Origin: Bifidobacterium breve
Lineage (GTDB): Bacteria > Actinomycetota > Acidimicrobiia > Acidimicrobiales > Acidimicrobilacustridaceae
Assembly: GCA_945878725.1 (NCBI GenBank)
Contig: CAMCTY010000009.1
Span: 1-64,000, forward strand
Direction: 5' to 3'
Length of the DNA stretch: 64,000 nt
In this document: in pieces, positions 18,595 through 28,044 of the stretch
How positions within the stretch are numbered: the stretch's first letter is position 1
Layout of the letters: each line of letters begins with the position of its first letter
Notes under the pieces: model-generated
What the model was told of the DNA's origin: nothing
What the model saw: the letters and a program-made list of their open reading frames with translations, nothing else
Database searches by the model: none
Made by a program: the position numbers and the translations under genes

Positions 18595-20475
18595 GTGTCT
18601 GCATCAATTGACGCCGCTTTCATTCGCCGGGCCGTGGAATGGTCCGATCTCGCTGCGCTGCGAATCGCGATCTTTCAGGCCACTGGAGACGCCGAGATCG
18701 GCGCACTGGGTCCCGTCGCGAAACTCGATCCGGCTGATCGCCAAAAACTGATCGACAGGTGCGTCACCCTGATCGAGCGCGACTTGGACACATGGTCACT
18801 ACGCACGCCCGACGATGAGGAGATCTACACGCTGCTTGAGATGGTCATCGGCGCACCAACTCCGGAAGGCGATTTTGAGCTTCGCAAGGGAGTGCTCTCG
18901 TTCGAGGACTTCCCGTTCTACGCCGACTGGCCCTCTGGCGAATCAAAGACCCCCGACGATTTCCATGTCGCCATCATCGGTGGCGGATTCAATGGCGTCG
19001 CCACCGCCGTCCAACTCACGCAGTTGGGAATTCCGTACACCCTCTACGAACGACGCACGGAGATGGGCGGAACTTGGAGCATCAACCGCTATCCGGACAT
19101 TCGGGTCGACACGCTGAGTGCCTCCTACGAGTTCAGTTTTGAGAAGGACTACCCGTGGACGGAGTATTTTGCTCGGGGCCCCGAAGTGCGTGGGTACCTG
19201 GAGCACATCGCAGAGAAGTTCGGTGTTACGCCCAATCTCAAACTCGGTCACGATCTCGTCGAGGCCCGCTTCGATGATGAACGCGAGATTTGGCAGATCA
19301 CCCTTCGGCGCGCCGACGGATCACTCGAAACGCGCGATGTAAACGCAATCGTCAGTGCCGCCGGACTGTTCGCCAACCCGAAATATGCCGACTTCACCGG
19401 CGTCGAGAACTTCGGCGGCCTCGTCATCCACCCGACTCAATGGCCTGACGATCTCGACCTGAGTGACAAGCGCGTAGCAGTTATCGGCAACGGTTCGACG
19501 GGCGTTCAGTTATTGGGTCGTGTCGCCGAGATGTCCAAGCACGTCGAGGTTTTCCAACGCACCCCCCAGTGGATCAGTCCGCGCGACAGGTACGGCAAGC
19601 ACGTCGAACCGGAGATCCGCTGGCTCATGGACGCGATGCCGGCTTACTGGAACTGGTGCCGCATCACGTCGATCATGCATCTGTTCAATTTCCATAAGGA
19701 CTTCTTGATCGCTGATCCGGCGTTCGAAGCGACCGGCGGACGCGTCACGCAGATCAGCGAGAACGTGCGCTCGATGCTTACCGAGTACATCAAGACCGAA
19801 ACAGGCGGCCGTCAGGATCTCATCGACAAATTGATCCCTGATTACGCGCCGATGGTGCGTCGCCCGATTGTCGACAACGGGTGGTATCGAGCACTCACCC
19901 GAGACAATGTCGAACTCGTCACTGACGACATCGTGCGGTTCACCGAAACCGGGATCGAAACCGCAGACGGTGTCCATCATGAGGTTGACGTTGTCGTCAC
20001 CGCGACCGGTTTCGACATCGTGAAGTACCTCTGGCCCGCCGAGTACTTCGGCCGCGGTGGTGCAAACCTGCACGAGCGCTGGGACGAGGACTCGCCAATG
20101 GCCTACGTCGGCATGATGGTTCCCGACTTCCCTAACCTCTTCATCCTCTACGGCCCCAACTCGCAGCCGGTCTCCGGCGGCGTGGCACTTCCCGCCTGGT
20201 ACCAAATGTGGGCTGGTTTCGTCGCTCGCTGCCTCACCACAATGATTGAGCAGGGCAACACCACCGTCGAGGTAACCCACGAAGCGTTCAAGGATTACAA
20301 CGACCGTCTGGTCATCGAATCTCAGAACCTCATCATGGTCACCGAGGCCGCATCGGCCAGCAAGAACTACTACGTCAACGAACGCGGTCGTATGCAGGTC
20401 AATGCGCCTTGGGAAACCTGCGACTACTTCCGGATGACGACCTACCCGGATACGGAAGCGATCCGCTTCCGCTAA
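18595..20475 (+). CDS. Baeyer-Villiger-type flavin monooxygenase with N-terminal extension
   Basis: A 626-residue FAD/NADPH monooxygenase. About 120 helical residues precede the FAD motif GGGFNGVATA; then come GGTWSINRYPDIRVD, the second Rossmann motif GNGSTGVQL, and the BVMO-type segment with the FQRTPQW core. The extension resembles 4-hydroxyacetophenone-monooxygenase-type BVMOs. It would insert oxygen next to a ketone to give an ester or lactone. The start is GTG 18595, with GGGGGAAA 6 bases before; the frame is open to 18505, so an ATG further upstream is possible. Confidence 0.88.
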   Translation: MSASIDAAFIRRAVEWSDLAALRIAIFQATGDAEIGALGPVAKLDPADRQKLIDRCVTLIERDLDTWSLRTPDDEEIYTLLEMVIGAPTPEGDFELRKGVLSFEDFPFYADWPSGESKTPDDFHVAIIGGGFNGVATAVQLTQLGIPYTLYERRTEMGGTWSINRYPDIRVDTLSASYEFSFEKDYPWTEYFARGPEVRGYLEHIAEKFGVTPNLKLGHDLVEARFDDEREIWQITLRRADGSLETRDVNAIVSAAGLFANPKYADFTGVENFGGLVIHPTQWPDDLDLSDKRVAVIGNGSTGVQLLGRVAEMSKHVEVFQRTPQWISPRDRYGKHVEPEIRWLMDAMPAYWNWCRITSIMHLFNFHKDFLIADPAFEATGGRVTQISENVRSMLTEYIKTETGGRQDLIDKLIPDYAPMVRRPIVDNGWYRALTRDNVELVTDDIVRFTETGIETADGVHHEVDVVVTATGFDIVKYLWPAEYFGRGGANLHERWDEDSPMAYVGMMVPDFPNLFILYGPNSQPVSGGVALPAWYQMWAGFVARCLTTMIEQGNTTVEVTHEAFKDYNDRLVIESQNLIMVTEAASASKNYYVNERGRMQVNAPWETCDYFRMTTYPDTEAIRFR

Positions 20476-20508
20476 TACAAGGGTTCGGGCTCTGGTCGAT
20501 CGGGGCCG

Positions 20509-20844
20509 CTAGGCCTTCTTGACGAACTTCGCCTTGAGCAGGATCCCCTGCCCGTTGATCTTGGTGTCGATCTCGTGATCGCCTGAAACGATTCGAATAT
20601 TGGCGAACTTCGTTCCGACCTTCAGCATGTTGGTGGACCCCTTCAGCGGCAGACCCTTCACGAGAACCACAGCGTCGCCATCCTGGAGGAGCGTTCCATT
20701 GGCGTCGCGGATTTCGCCCAGATCGTTCGGGTCACCGGCAGCGGCATCCCATTCGTGGCCACAGGTCGCGCATTCGTGGTCACCCGATGCCGTTGCGAGG
20801 ATGTCGGACATCGTGCAGATCGGGCAACTTGCGTCTGTTTCCAT
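20509..20844 (-). CDS. PhnA (YjdM)-family zinc-ribbon protein
   Basis: A 111-residue protein of the PhnA/YjdM family. An N-terminal zinc ribbon has CPIC and CATC Cys pairs, followed by the conserved C-terminal SH3-like segment with GDAVVLVKGLPLKGS and GQGILLKAKFVKKA. Despite the name, its link to phosphonate use is weak and its function is unclear. It converges with the BVMO gene and diverges from the small ORF at 20923. Confidence 0.9.
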   Translation of the reverse strand: METDASCPICTMSDILATASGDHECATCGHEWDAAAGDPNDLGEIRDANGTLLQDGDAVVLVKGLPLKGSTNMLKVGTKFANIRIVSGDHEIDTKINGQGILLKAKFVKKA

Positions 20845-20922
20845 ACCAAAGGTCTAGCAAGCCGCCAACCCCTTCTCCCCCGGCCGCGGCCGAAGGTGTC
20901 GATCCTGAGATAGAAAGTGTGC

Positions 20923-21255
20923 ATGGAGACATGGAATCCGGCTACCACCCATGAGCAGCACCATCGTCTCCATGCTCCGAGTCCGTCGTTCGTCGGAGCC
21001 GCCCTCGCCGCTGTGTGCGTAGGTGAGTTGGCGGCCAAGGCACTCAACCAATTCCTCGGTGAAGATCTTGTCCCCATGCCGAGCAAAGCGATTCGTCGGC
21101 TGTCATGGGTTCGAGTGGCCTCGGGTAGTGGCCGTTTCACGGCAAGGGCTGCGATGTGGACGACGCTCGCAGCCGGTGCCATCTTCCTGCAGGGCAAAGC
21201 CGCCGCAAATCGTGCGCCCCGGCCAGTCACCCGGCCGAAGCCCTTCGAAAAATAA
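20923..21255 (+). CDS. Hypothetical small protein with a hydrophobic segment
   Basis: A possible 110-residue protein starting METWNPATTHEQ. Residues 22-41 are a moderately hydrophobic stretch (FVGAALAAVCVGELAAKALN), and a second Ala-rich helix occurs at about 77-92 (RAAMWTTLAAGAIFL). Codons show the high third-position GC of the neighbours, which supports coding. There is no motif I recognise. Its stop lies at the edge of the predicted tRNA terminator on the other strand. It could still be a chance ORF. Confidence 0.45.
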   Translation: METWNPATTHEQHHRLHAPSPSFVGAALAAVCVGELAAKALNQFLGEDLVPMPSKAIRRLSWVRVASGSGRFTARAAMWTTLAAGAIFLQGKAAANRAPRPVTRPKPFEK

Positions 21256-21285
21256 CGCTCCTGAAGAGTTGCATCAGTTTCAGGA
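21248..21285 (-). terminator. Possible intrinsic terminator after the tRNA-Leu
   Basis: Read on the minus strand just 3' of the tRNA, a 7-base-pair inverted repeat (TCCTGAA at 21285-21279, TTCAGGA at 21265-21259) with a 13-base loop is followed after GCGTTA by a run of five T. The stem is short and separated from the T run, so this is a moderate call. Confidence 0.4.
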
Positions 21286-21290
21286 CGAGA

Positions 21291-21377
21291 TGGTGTCGGA
21301 GGGGGGACTTGAACCCCCACGCCCTTTCGGGCACTAGATCCTTAGTCTAGCGCGTATGCCAATTCCGCCACTCCGAC
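21291..21377 (-). tRNA. tRNA-Leu, anticodon AAG as read
   Basis: An 87-base tRNA including an encoded CCA end. The acceptor stem is GTCGGAG/CTCCGAC with discriminator A. The D stem is GCG/CGC around the loop GAATTGGCATA. The anticodon stem CTAGA/TCTAG encloses the loop CTAAGGA, which places A-A-G after the conserved T33. A long variable arm (TGCCCGAAAGGGCGT) marks a class II tRNA. The T arm is GGGGG-TTCAAGT-CCCCC. Leucine identity fits the long arm, A73 and the codon CUU read by AAG. An A at the wobble position is unusual in bacteria outside tRNA-Arg(ACG). Confidence 0.9.
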
Positions 21378-21544
21378 ATGGACCCCCGGCGACGCCGAAG
21401 CGGCCGGTGAGCGGAACGACAATCTAGCGCAGTCACCCCCCTCCCTCGCCAACTCGCCGGTCTCCGACGGAAACGGTCCGACACCGCCTCGTCCACGGGG
21501 CAGGATGTCTGCGGAACACCGAAAGAGTCAAGGGGAGAATCAGC

Positions 21545-22996
21545 ATGATCGGGAAGAACCGGCGCATCGTCGTCATCGGAGCCGGACCCGGTGGGATCGT
21601 TTCGGCGCACCGATTCCGCGAAGCGGGATACACCAATGTTGTTGTCCTCGAACGCGACGGCGATGTCGGCGGTACGTGGCAACGGAGCCGCTATCCCGGC
21701 CTGGCGTGCGACATCATGAGCCACGGTTATTCGTTCTCGTTCAATCTCAATCCGGCATGGACGCGCTCGTACGCGACGCAGCCGGAGATCCTCGCCTACA
21801 TGCGCGCGACCGTCGACAAGTTCGACCTGTGGCCGATGATCCGCCTCAACACGACAGTCGTCTCAGCCAGTTGGGATGACGATTCCGCAACGTGGACTGT
21901 GACCACCGACAGCGGCGAGAAGATCATTGCCGACGTACTTGTCAGCGCCCAAGGAATGTTCGGCGAGCTTTCGATCCCGTCGATCGAAGGACAAGAGAGT
22001 TTCCAAGGCGTGGCCATGCATACCGGTGCGTGGCGTGGCGATGTCGAACTCGAGGGCAAGCGCATCGCCGTTATTGGCAGCGCCGCCAGTGGTGTGCAGA
22101 GCATCCCCGAGCTCGCAAAGGTCGCCTCACAACTTTCGGTCTTTCAGCGGTCCGCCAACTGGGTTCTCCCGAAGGAGGACTACGAGCATCCTCCCGAACA
22201 GATCGAACTCTTCCGTTCTGATCCGGAAGCACTTCAGGCTCACCGCGACGGAATCATGACGTTCATCGGGTCTAATCCCCCGTTCAGTAATCCCGACATT
22301 CTCGCTATGGCTGAATACGTCGCTGCCGAAGCGATCTCCGTCGTTGACGACCCCGAGTTACGAGTCAAGCTCACGCCGACCACCCCGTGGGGTTGTATGC
22401 GACCGCTCTTCTCCAACGTCTACTACCCAACGTTCAATCGCCCCAATGTCGAATTGATCACTGACACAATTGAACGCATCACACCAAACGGCATCGTCAC
22501 CGCTGACGGCGTGGAGCGCGAGATTGACGTCATCGTCTTCGCCACGGGTTATGTGGTCGACAAGTTCGCATCGCGCATTCCGATTACTGGCCGCGATGGG
22601 CGATCACTCAGCGACGAATGGGCCGACGGCGCCATGGCCTATCTCGGCATCACCACAAGTGGCTATCCGAACCTATTCATGCTCTACGGCCCGAACGCGA
22701 ACCAGGGTTCACTCATCGAAATGGCTGAATACGAAGTCGGCTACACGGTTTCACTACTCGGGATGATGGATGAGGCAGATATCGACTGGGTTGATGTGCA
22801 ATCCGAAGCGATGCTTGCCTACAACGAGGTCTTGCATAAGGCGATCGAGAGCATCGAGGTCTGGTACGCCGGTTGCAGCCACTATTACCTCAGCCCCTCG
22901 GGACGAATCGTGACGCAGTATCCGTTTTCCATGTTCGCCTACCGCGACGCGGTAGCAACGCCCGATATCGATGCCTTTGAGGCTGGTCGAATCTGA
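21545..22996 (+). CDS. Baeyer-Villiger-type flavin monooxygenase
   Basis: A 483-residue FAD/NADPH monooxygenase without the N-terminal extension seen at 18595. FAD motif GAGPGGIVSA is at residues 12-21, then GGTWQRSRYPGLACD, a second dinucleotide motif GSAASGVQS and the sequence FQRSANWVLP. FATGY near residue 340 and YGPNANQGS complete the family pattern. It probably oxygenates a ketone. AGGGGAGAA lies about 6 bases before the ATG. It converges with the pepF gene. The substrate is unknown. Confidence 0.9.
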   Translation: MIGKNRRIVVIGAGPGGIVSAHRFREAGYTNVVVLERDGDVGGTWQRSRYPGLACDIMSHGYSFSFNLNPAWTRSYATQPEILAYMRATVDKFDLWPMIRLNTTVVSASWDDDSATWTVTTDSGEKIIADVLVSAQGMFGELSIPSIEGQESFQGVAMHTGAWRGDVELEGKRIAVIGSAASGVQSIPELAKVASQLSVFQRSANWVLPKEDYEHPPEQIELFRSDPEALQAHRDGIMTFIGSNPPFSNPDILAMAEYVAAEAISVVDDPELRVKLTPTTPWGCMRPLFSNVYYPTFNRPNVELITDTIERITPNGIVTADGVEREIDVIVFATGYVVDKFASRIPITGRDGRSLSDEWADGAMAYLGITTSGYPNLFMLYGPNANQGSLIEMAEYEVGYTVSLLGMMDEADIDWVDVQSEAMLAYNEVLHKAIESIEVWYAGCSHYYLSPSGRIVTQYPFSMFAYRDAVATPDIDAFEAGRI

Positions 22997-23023
22997 CGTC
23001 GAGCCTCCTATGGTGCCGATCGC

Positions 23024-24838
23024 TCAGAGGCGACCGGCATCGCGGGCAGCTTGCTCGGCGGCAGAGAGCTGAGCGTCGATGATCGCAAGGCCACCGTCCC
23101 AGAAACGGGGATCGGTGAGATCGACGCCGACGATACGACCGAGATCTTCTGGTGAGCGTGAGCCTCCAGCGCGCAGCAGCTCCAGGTACGCAGGAACGAA
23201 CGCGTCGCCCTGAGACTCGTAACGGGCGTACACCGCAAGCGCTAGCAACTGACCATAGGCGTAGGCATAGACATAACCAGGCGAGCCGATGAAGTGCGGG
23301 ATGTAACTCCACCAGTCGCGATACCCGGGGGTGATCTCGACCGCGTCGCCGAGCATGGGCCGTTGCGTGTCCTCCCATGCATCGGCGAAGTCGTCGGTCG
23401 ACAGCTCGCCGATACTGCGGCGGTGTGTGTGCACTGCATTCTCGAAACGGTTCATCGCCACTTGGCGGAACACCGTGGCGATCTGCCCCTCAAGACTTTC
23501 GGCCAGAAGCGCAAGGCGGGCGGCAGGATCTGTCGTCTCGGCCAGCAGCCGGCCGAAGGTGACCGTTTCGCCAAAGACGGACGCCGTTTCAGCGAGTGTG
23601 AGCGGTGTCGTCTGATGGAAGATGCCCTGTTCGCGAGCGAGGTACGCGTGGAGGCCATGCCCGAGTTCGTGGGCGAGGGTCAGCACGTCACGCCGACGGC
23701 TGGTCCAGTTGAGCAGCAAGAACGGGTGCGCACTCGGCACTGTGTACGAGCAGAAGGCTCCGGGCCGCTTGCCCGCTCGCACCGGCGCATCGATCCAGTT
23801 CTCGTCGATGAATCGGCGCACGACATCGGCGAGTTCGCCCGAGAACGAACCGTACGAATCGAGCACGATCTCGGTGGCTTGGGACCACGTGAACTCTTCT
23901 TCTGCTTCGGCGATCGAAGCATTGCGGTCGTAGTCGGCGAGTTTGTCGACACCGAGGAGTTGCGCCTTGAGCTTGTACCAACGCTGCGGGATGTCGTAGC
24001 GATCGACGACAGAGTCGACCAGCGCCTGCACCGACGCGTCGCTGGCCTGATTCGAGAGATTTCGACTGGCGATCCATGAGTCGTACGAACGCAGCCGATC
24101 ATCGGTCGCCTTATCCGCCATCAGTGTGTTGAATATGTAGGCGCGGGTTCGTAAGCCGGGCTCGAGTGCGAGAGTTACAGCCTCGGCCGCGATGCGTCGC
24201 TCGTTGCGATCCGGTGAGCCCAAGCGCGACAGGCCCTGCTCAAGACTGGTCGGCCCATCAGGAAGTTCGACAGTGATCACGGACGTCTGCTCATCGAACA
24301 GACGACTCCAAGCCGATGAACCAGTGACGTGCTTCTCCGTGAGGATCTTCTCTTCAGGCTCGGTGAGCAGATGCGACCGATAACGACGAGCCGACTCGAG
24401 GTAGTACCGACAGAAGTCGAGCTCGTCCGCTACGAGGAGTTCCGTGGCGCGCGCTTCAGGAACCTCGGCCCATTCGAGTTCGAGGAAAATGATGCGGGTG
24501 GCTAGCGCCGTGGCCTGTTCCTGAAACCGCTGCATGGCCGCGCCACGCTCGGGATCCGACGTGTCGGTAGCGAAGCGCAGGCCCACATACGATCCGGCCC
24601 GACCAAGTGCGTCTTCAAGTGCTTCCAACTCGTGCATGGCCTCAGCAAGTTCCACAGCATCAAGTTCGCCAACGCGACCCCGGAACTGCTCCAGCCGAGC
24701 CGTCGACTCTGCCGCCGCTTCAAGTAACCGGTTGATGCCCTCAACGCCGGACCCGCCTACGAGTGGTTCAAGATCCCATGCCACATCAGCGGCGGTGAGA
24801 TCTGGATTGGCTGCTGCGCTGGCATCGATTGTTGTCAT
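23024..24838 (-). CDS. Oligoendopeptidase F family M3 metallopeptidase
   Basis: A 604-residue M3 peptidase. The zinc site TLAHELGHGLH is visible at about residue 380, with the downstream Glu region LAETASVFGET, and the N-terminal helical part matches PepF. These cytoplasmic enzymes cleave short peptides. It starts 9 bases after the stop of the SRPBCC gene, at the end of the minus-strand run that begins with the TPP riboswitch, although a link to thiamine is not evident. Confidence 0.92.
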   Translation of the reverse strand: MTTIDASAAANPDLTAADVAWDLEPLVGGSGVEGINRLLEAAAESTARLEQFRGRVGELDAVELAEAMHELEALEDALGRAGSYVGLRFATDTSDPERGAAMQRFQEQATALATRIIFLELEWAEVPEARATELLVADELDFCRYYLESARRYRSHLLTEPEEKILTEKHVTGSSAWSRLFDEQTSVITVELPDGPTSLEQGLSRLGSPDRNERRIAAEAVTLALEPGLRTRAYIFNTLMADKATDDRLRSYDSWIASRNLSNQASDASVQALVDSVVDRYDIPQRWYKLKAQLLGVDKLADYDRNASIAEAEEEFTWSQATEIVLDSYGSFSGELADVVRRFIDENWIDAPVRAGKRPGAFCSYTVPSAHPFLLLNWTSRRRDVLTLAHELGHGLHAYLAREQGIFHQTTPLTLAETASVFGETVTFGRLLAETTDPAARLALLAESLEGQIATVFRQVAMNRFENAVHTHRRSIGELSTDDFADAWEDTQRPMLGDAVEITPGYRDWWSYIPHFIGSPGYVYAYAYGQLLALAVYARYESQGDAFVPAYLELLRAGGSRSPEDLGRIVGVDLTDPRFWDGGLAIIDAQLSAAEQAARDAGRL

Positions 24839-24847
24839 GCGCTCACG

Positions 24848-25327
24848 CTACGGAGTCGGAGACGCCGATTCCACCAGGGCCCGAAGTTTTTGTTTCGAGG
24901 AATCGATCTCGTCGCGCAGTAATCGCTCGACGAGTCCCCCGCCGAAGGCACCCCCGTACTGAAGAAGCATCGTCAATCGACATCCCGAATCCACCGGTTC
25001 GATCTCGGCGTCGAGCACCCACGACGAATGATCGCGATCGTCGGTCTCACGGCGTTCGAATCGGACATGGGTCAAGGTGTCAGCAACCCTCTCCATCCGC
25101 AACTTCTTCGATCGAGCCAAAGGGCCAACCTTGGCCCGAAGTTCCACGGCCCACGCTGGAGAGTCATCATCTGAAGCCACGACCTCGGCCCTCGGGACGA
25201 TCGAGAGCCATTGCGGATAGAGACCAAGATCGTTCACCCAGGAGCGCATGGTCTCGGTGGAACACGATGAATCAAGAGTCGCTCGAATTTCCACACCGTC
25301 ATTGTGCCCGTTGAGCGTCGGGGACAC
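24848..25327 (-). CDS. SRPBCC (START/polyketide-cyclase fold) protein
   Basis: A 159-residue protein of the START/Bet v1 superfamily: opening strand VEIRATLDSS, a helix with MRSWVNDLGLYPQWLSIV (residues 27-44) and a C-terminal helix EIDSSKQKLRALVE. Such proteins bind hydrophobic ligands; this group is often annotated as cyclase/dehydrase-like. It starts 4 bases after the ThiQ stop, so it is in the same operon. The function is unknown. Confidence 0.75.
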   Translation of the reverse strand: MSPTLNGHNDGVEIRATLDSSCSTETMRSWVNDLGLYPQWLSIVPRAEVVASDDDSPAWAVELRAKVGPLARSKKLRMERVADTLTHVRFERRETDDRDHSSWVLDAEIEPVDSGCRLTMLLQYGGAFGGGLVERLLRDEIDSSKQKLRALVESASPTP

Positions 25328-25331
25328 GCCA

Positions 25332-26357
25332 TCAGATCGCCCGCACCCCCACGGAATCGACCCTCACCCCGACGAGTTCGCCCACCATCAATGCCCCGGC
25401 ATCTGCGCTGGGAATGGAGGCCTCAAGAGCTGTGTCGCCGTCGAGCAACGCCACGACAACTGTGCAACGTCCCCCACGAAACGCAATAGAGCGGATCACT
25501 GCCACGGCTGAATCCGCCGCTGATCGTGGTTCCAACGTGATCGAATCCGATCTCGCAAGAACTCGTCCCGTTGAGCGGTCAGTTCCGGCAGGAAGCACCT
25601 GAAGATTGGCATCGACGATGTTGGAACATCCCAGAAATCGAGCCACAAATTCAGAGTCCGGCTCGGCCCACACCGTTGCCGGCGATCCGCTCTGCACGAT
25701 TTCTCCAGCGTTCATGACCACCAGTTGATCGGCGATGCCAAATGCTTCGTCCTGATCGTGCGTGACATACACCGCTGTGACCGAAAGCAGAGCGAACAAC
25801 TCGGCGAGTTCGGGTACGAGTCGATCGCGTAATGAGCGGTCGAGTGCACCAAGTGGTTCGTCGAGAAGGATCACCTTTGGAGCGGGAGCCAAGGTGCGGG
25901 CAAGAGCGACGCGTTGGGCTTCACCTCCAGAAAGTGACGTCACGAGCCGATCCTGCCATCCGGGCAGTCCCACAAGTTCAAGCACTTCGGCCACGCGTGT
26001 CCGTCGTGTTCGACTCGGAACCTTCAGCATTCGGAGACCGAACTCGACGTTGCCGCCTACGGTCAAATGCGGGAACAACGAGTTCGACTGGGCCATGAGC
26101 CCGATGCCGCGCTTGTGAGGAGCCACTCCAGCGAGATCGACGCCGTCGAGAGTCACGAGTCCCGAATCCGGCTGAGTTAAACCGGCGATCACTCTCAGCA
26201 ATGTCGACTTGCCACACCCGGAGGGACCGAGAACTGCCGTGACCGAACCGGACGGCACCGTCAACGTCACGTTTGCGAGAGCGGCGCTGGGCGGGTTTCC
26301 GTAGGACACCGTGACGGTCCTGACGGCGAGGTCGGCACCATGCGTTATTTCGTTCAT
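25332..26357 (-). CDS. thiQ: ThiQ: thiamine ABC transporter ATPase
   Basis: A 341-residue ABC ATPase with Walker A GPSGCGKST (about residues 43-51), the Q-loop region GLMAQSNSLFPH, signature LSGGEAQRVALA, Walker B VILLDEPLGALD and switch His in YVTHDQDEAF. A C-terminal TOBE-like domain follows. The ATG at 26357 is one base after the permease stop. Context (ThiB and ThiP upstream, TPP riboswitch leader) assigns it to thiamine uptake. It is larger than enterobacterial ThiQ. Confidence 0.87.
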   Translation of the reverse strand: MNEITHGADLAVRTVTVSYGNPPSAALANVTLTVPSGSVTAVLGPSGCGKSTLLRVIAGLTQPDSGLVTLDGVDLAGVAPHKRGIGLMAQSNSLFPHLTVGGNVEFGLRMLKVPSRTRRTRVAEVLELVGLPGWQDRLVTSLSGGEAQRVALARTLAPAPKVILLDEPLGALDRSLRDRLVPELAELFALLSVTAVYVTHDQDEAFGIADQLVVMNAGEIVQSGSPATVWAEPDSEFVARFLGCSNIVDANLQVLPAGTDRSTGRVLARSDSITLEPRSAADSAVAVIRSIAFRGGRCTVVVALLDGDTALEASIPSADAGALMVGELVGVRVDSVGVRAI

Positions 26358-26358
26358 C

Positions 26359-28044
26359 TCAGAACTCCGCCGAACCCGGGGTGCGCAGTCGATCGACCAT
26401 GACAAGCACGCCGATGGTCAGCACCATGAGCATGGTCGAAAGAGCCATCGCTTGACCGAAGTTCTGGGCACCAGGTCGGCCCAGTGCCCGATAGATCGCC
26501 ACCGGCAATGTGGGTCGATCCGGTCGGGCGAGAAACACAGTTGCGCCGAACTCCCCCAACGAGACAGCAAACGCGAAGCCTGCGGCCGCAGCCAAAGCAC
26601 GCGACACGATGGGTAGATCGACCGTCGTCCAGACCCGGCGGGGTGAGGCTCCCAGAAGCGCGGCCGCTTCCCTCATCCTTGAATCGATCGATCTGAGCGC
26701 CGGAACAAGCAGTCGCACAACAAACGGCAGAGCCACAATCGCTTGAGCAAGCGGAACGAGCCACAGCGACGAACGCAGATTCATCGGTGACTCGTCGAAT
26801 GTGATGAGAAATCCGAAGCCGACGGTCACTGCCGACGTTCCGAGCGGGATCATCAAAGCGACGTCGGCCCATCTGGTCCATCGCGTGGACGCTCGTACAA
26901 GGTCCGTTCCCGCTATGGCCCATGAGGCGCAACTACCGAGCACAACGGCTATGACCGTCGCCCCGACCGCGAACATCAGCGAATTCCACAATGCATCGAT
27001 CGGCGCCACGAACGACGTAGATCCACCTCGCGTGTCGCCGAGTGAGCGGTAGAAGTCCAAACCCCATCCCTGCGGTGTTGAAAACGAACGAACGAGCAAT
27101 ACAACAAGCGGCGCAGCCAGCAATGCAGCCATGAATGCCAGGTTCACCGAAACAAAAAGTCTCTGCGGAAATCCTGATGGAACCCGTTCCGTGCTCGTAG
27201 CCGAATGCTGTTCGAATGAAACCGAACGCCGATCCTGTGATCGTGAGAACAAGATCAGGATGACAACGACGGCAATCAACTGAATCAGCGTCAGCGCCGC
27301 CGCAACGTCCAGATGGAGATACCGCGCAGTTTGCTCGTAGATCTCAACCTCGATCGTGCGCTGGCGAAGACCGCCCAAAATCAACACGATCCCGAACGAC
27401 GTGAAGCTGAAGAGGAAGACGATCGACGCTGCTGACGCGATGGCCGAACGCAACAACGGGAGAGTCACCCTTCGGAACACCTGCCATGAACCGGCTCCAA
27501 GCATGCGAGCCGCATCCTCACTGGTTGGACTAATCGTCGACCATGCCGAACCGACTGTGCGCACAACAACCGCGTAGTTGAAGAACACATGGGCGATGAG
27601 GATCGCCCAGATCGTCCCGGAAAGGGTGAGACCGGATACGCCTCCCGGGCCGTAAATGCCCAACATGGCGACGCCGACCACGACTGTCGGAAGTACGAAA
27701 GGCACCAACAGCGCCGACCACAGCAACCGTTTGCCAGGGAAGCGGTAGCGGGCGAACAGCGCTGCACCCGGAATCCCGACGAGGAGACACAGGACTGTCG
27801 ACGCCACCGATTCCCACAGCGTGAACCACGCCACCCTGCGCATCGACGGATCGCCGACTACGTCCCCGAACGCCGAGAGGTCCCATCCATTGGAACCCCG
27901 AAGCCCGCGAACCACAATCGTTGCGACAGGCCAGATGAAGAACACAGACAGAAAAATCAATGGCGGTAGAGCAAACAGCAGACGCGACGAAATCCCGAAG
28001 CGGGATTTCGTCGGTAGCGATGTCAACGGAAAAGACCCGACCAC
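26359..28044 (-). CDS. thiP: ThiP: thiamine ABC transporter permease (double permease)
   Basis: A 561-residue membrane protein with two fused six-helix permease halves of the binding-protein-dependent type. Each half has the cytoplasmic EAA-like loop: EDAARMLGAGSWQVF near residue 175 and MREAAALLGASPRR near residue 460. It is the transmembrane channel for thiamine or thiamine phosphates. The start is GTG 28044, overlapping the thiB end by 22 bases. Homologous iron permeases have the same layout, but ThiB and the riboswitch favour thiamine. Confidence 0.88.
   Translation of the reverse strand: MVGSFPLTSLPTKSRFGISSRLLFALPPLIFLSVFFIWPVATIVVRGLRGSNGWDLSAFGDVVGDPSMRRVAWFTLWESVASTVLCLLVGIPGAALFARYRFPGKRLLWSALLVPFVLPTVVVGVAMLGIYGPGGVSGLTLSGTIWAILIAHVFFNYAVVVRTVGSAWSTISPTSEDAARMLGAGSWQVFRRVTLPLLRSAIASAASIVFLFSFTSFGIVLILGGLRQRTIEVEIYEQTARYLHLDVAAALTLIQLIAVVVILILFSRSQDRRSVSFEQHSATSTERVPSGFPQRLFVSVNLAFMAALLAAPLVVLLVRSFSTPQGWGLDFYRSLGDTRGGSTSFVAPIDALWNSLMFAVGATVIAVVLGSCASWAIAGTDLVRASTRWTRWADVALMIPLGTSAVTVGFGFLITFDESPMNLRSSLWLVPLAQAIVALPFVVRLLVPALRSIDSRMREAAALLGASPRRVWTTVDLPIVSRALAAAAGFAFAVSLGEFGATVFLARPDRPTLPVAIYRALGRPGAQNFGQAMALSTMLMVLTIGVLVMVDRLRTPGSAEF

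Noticed and set aside
20854-21320. A 220-residue minus-strand frame overlapping the tRNA and the PhnA start
   Set aside because: It runs through the tRNA and shows arbitrary composition; it is a shadow of PhnA and the plus-strand small ORF.
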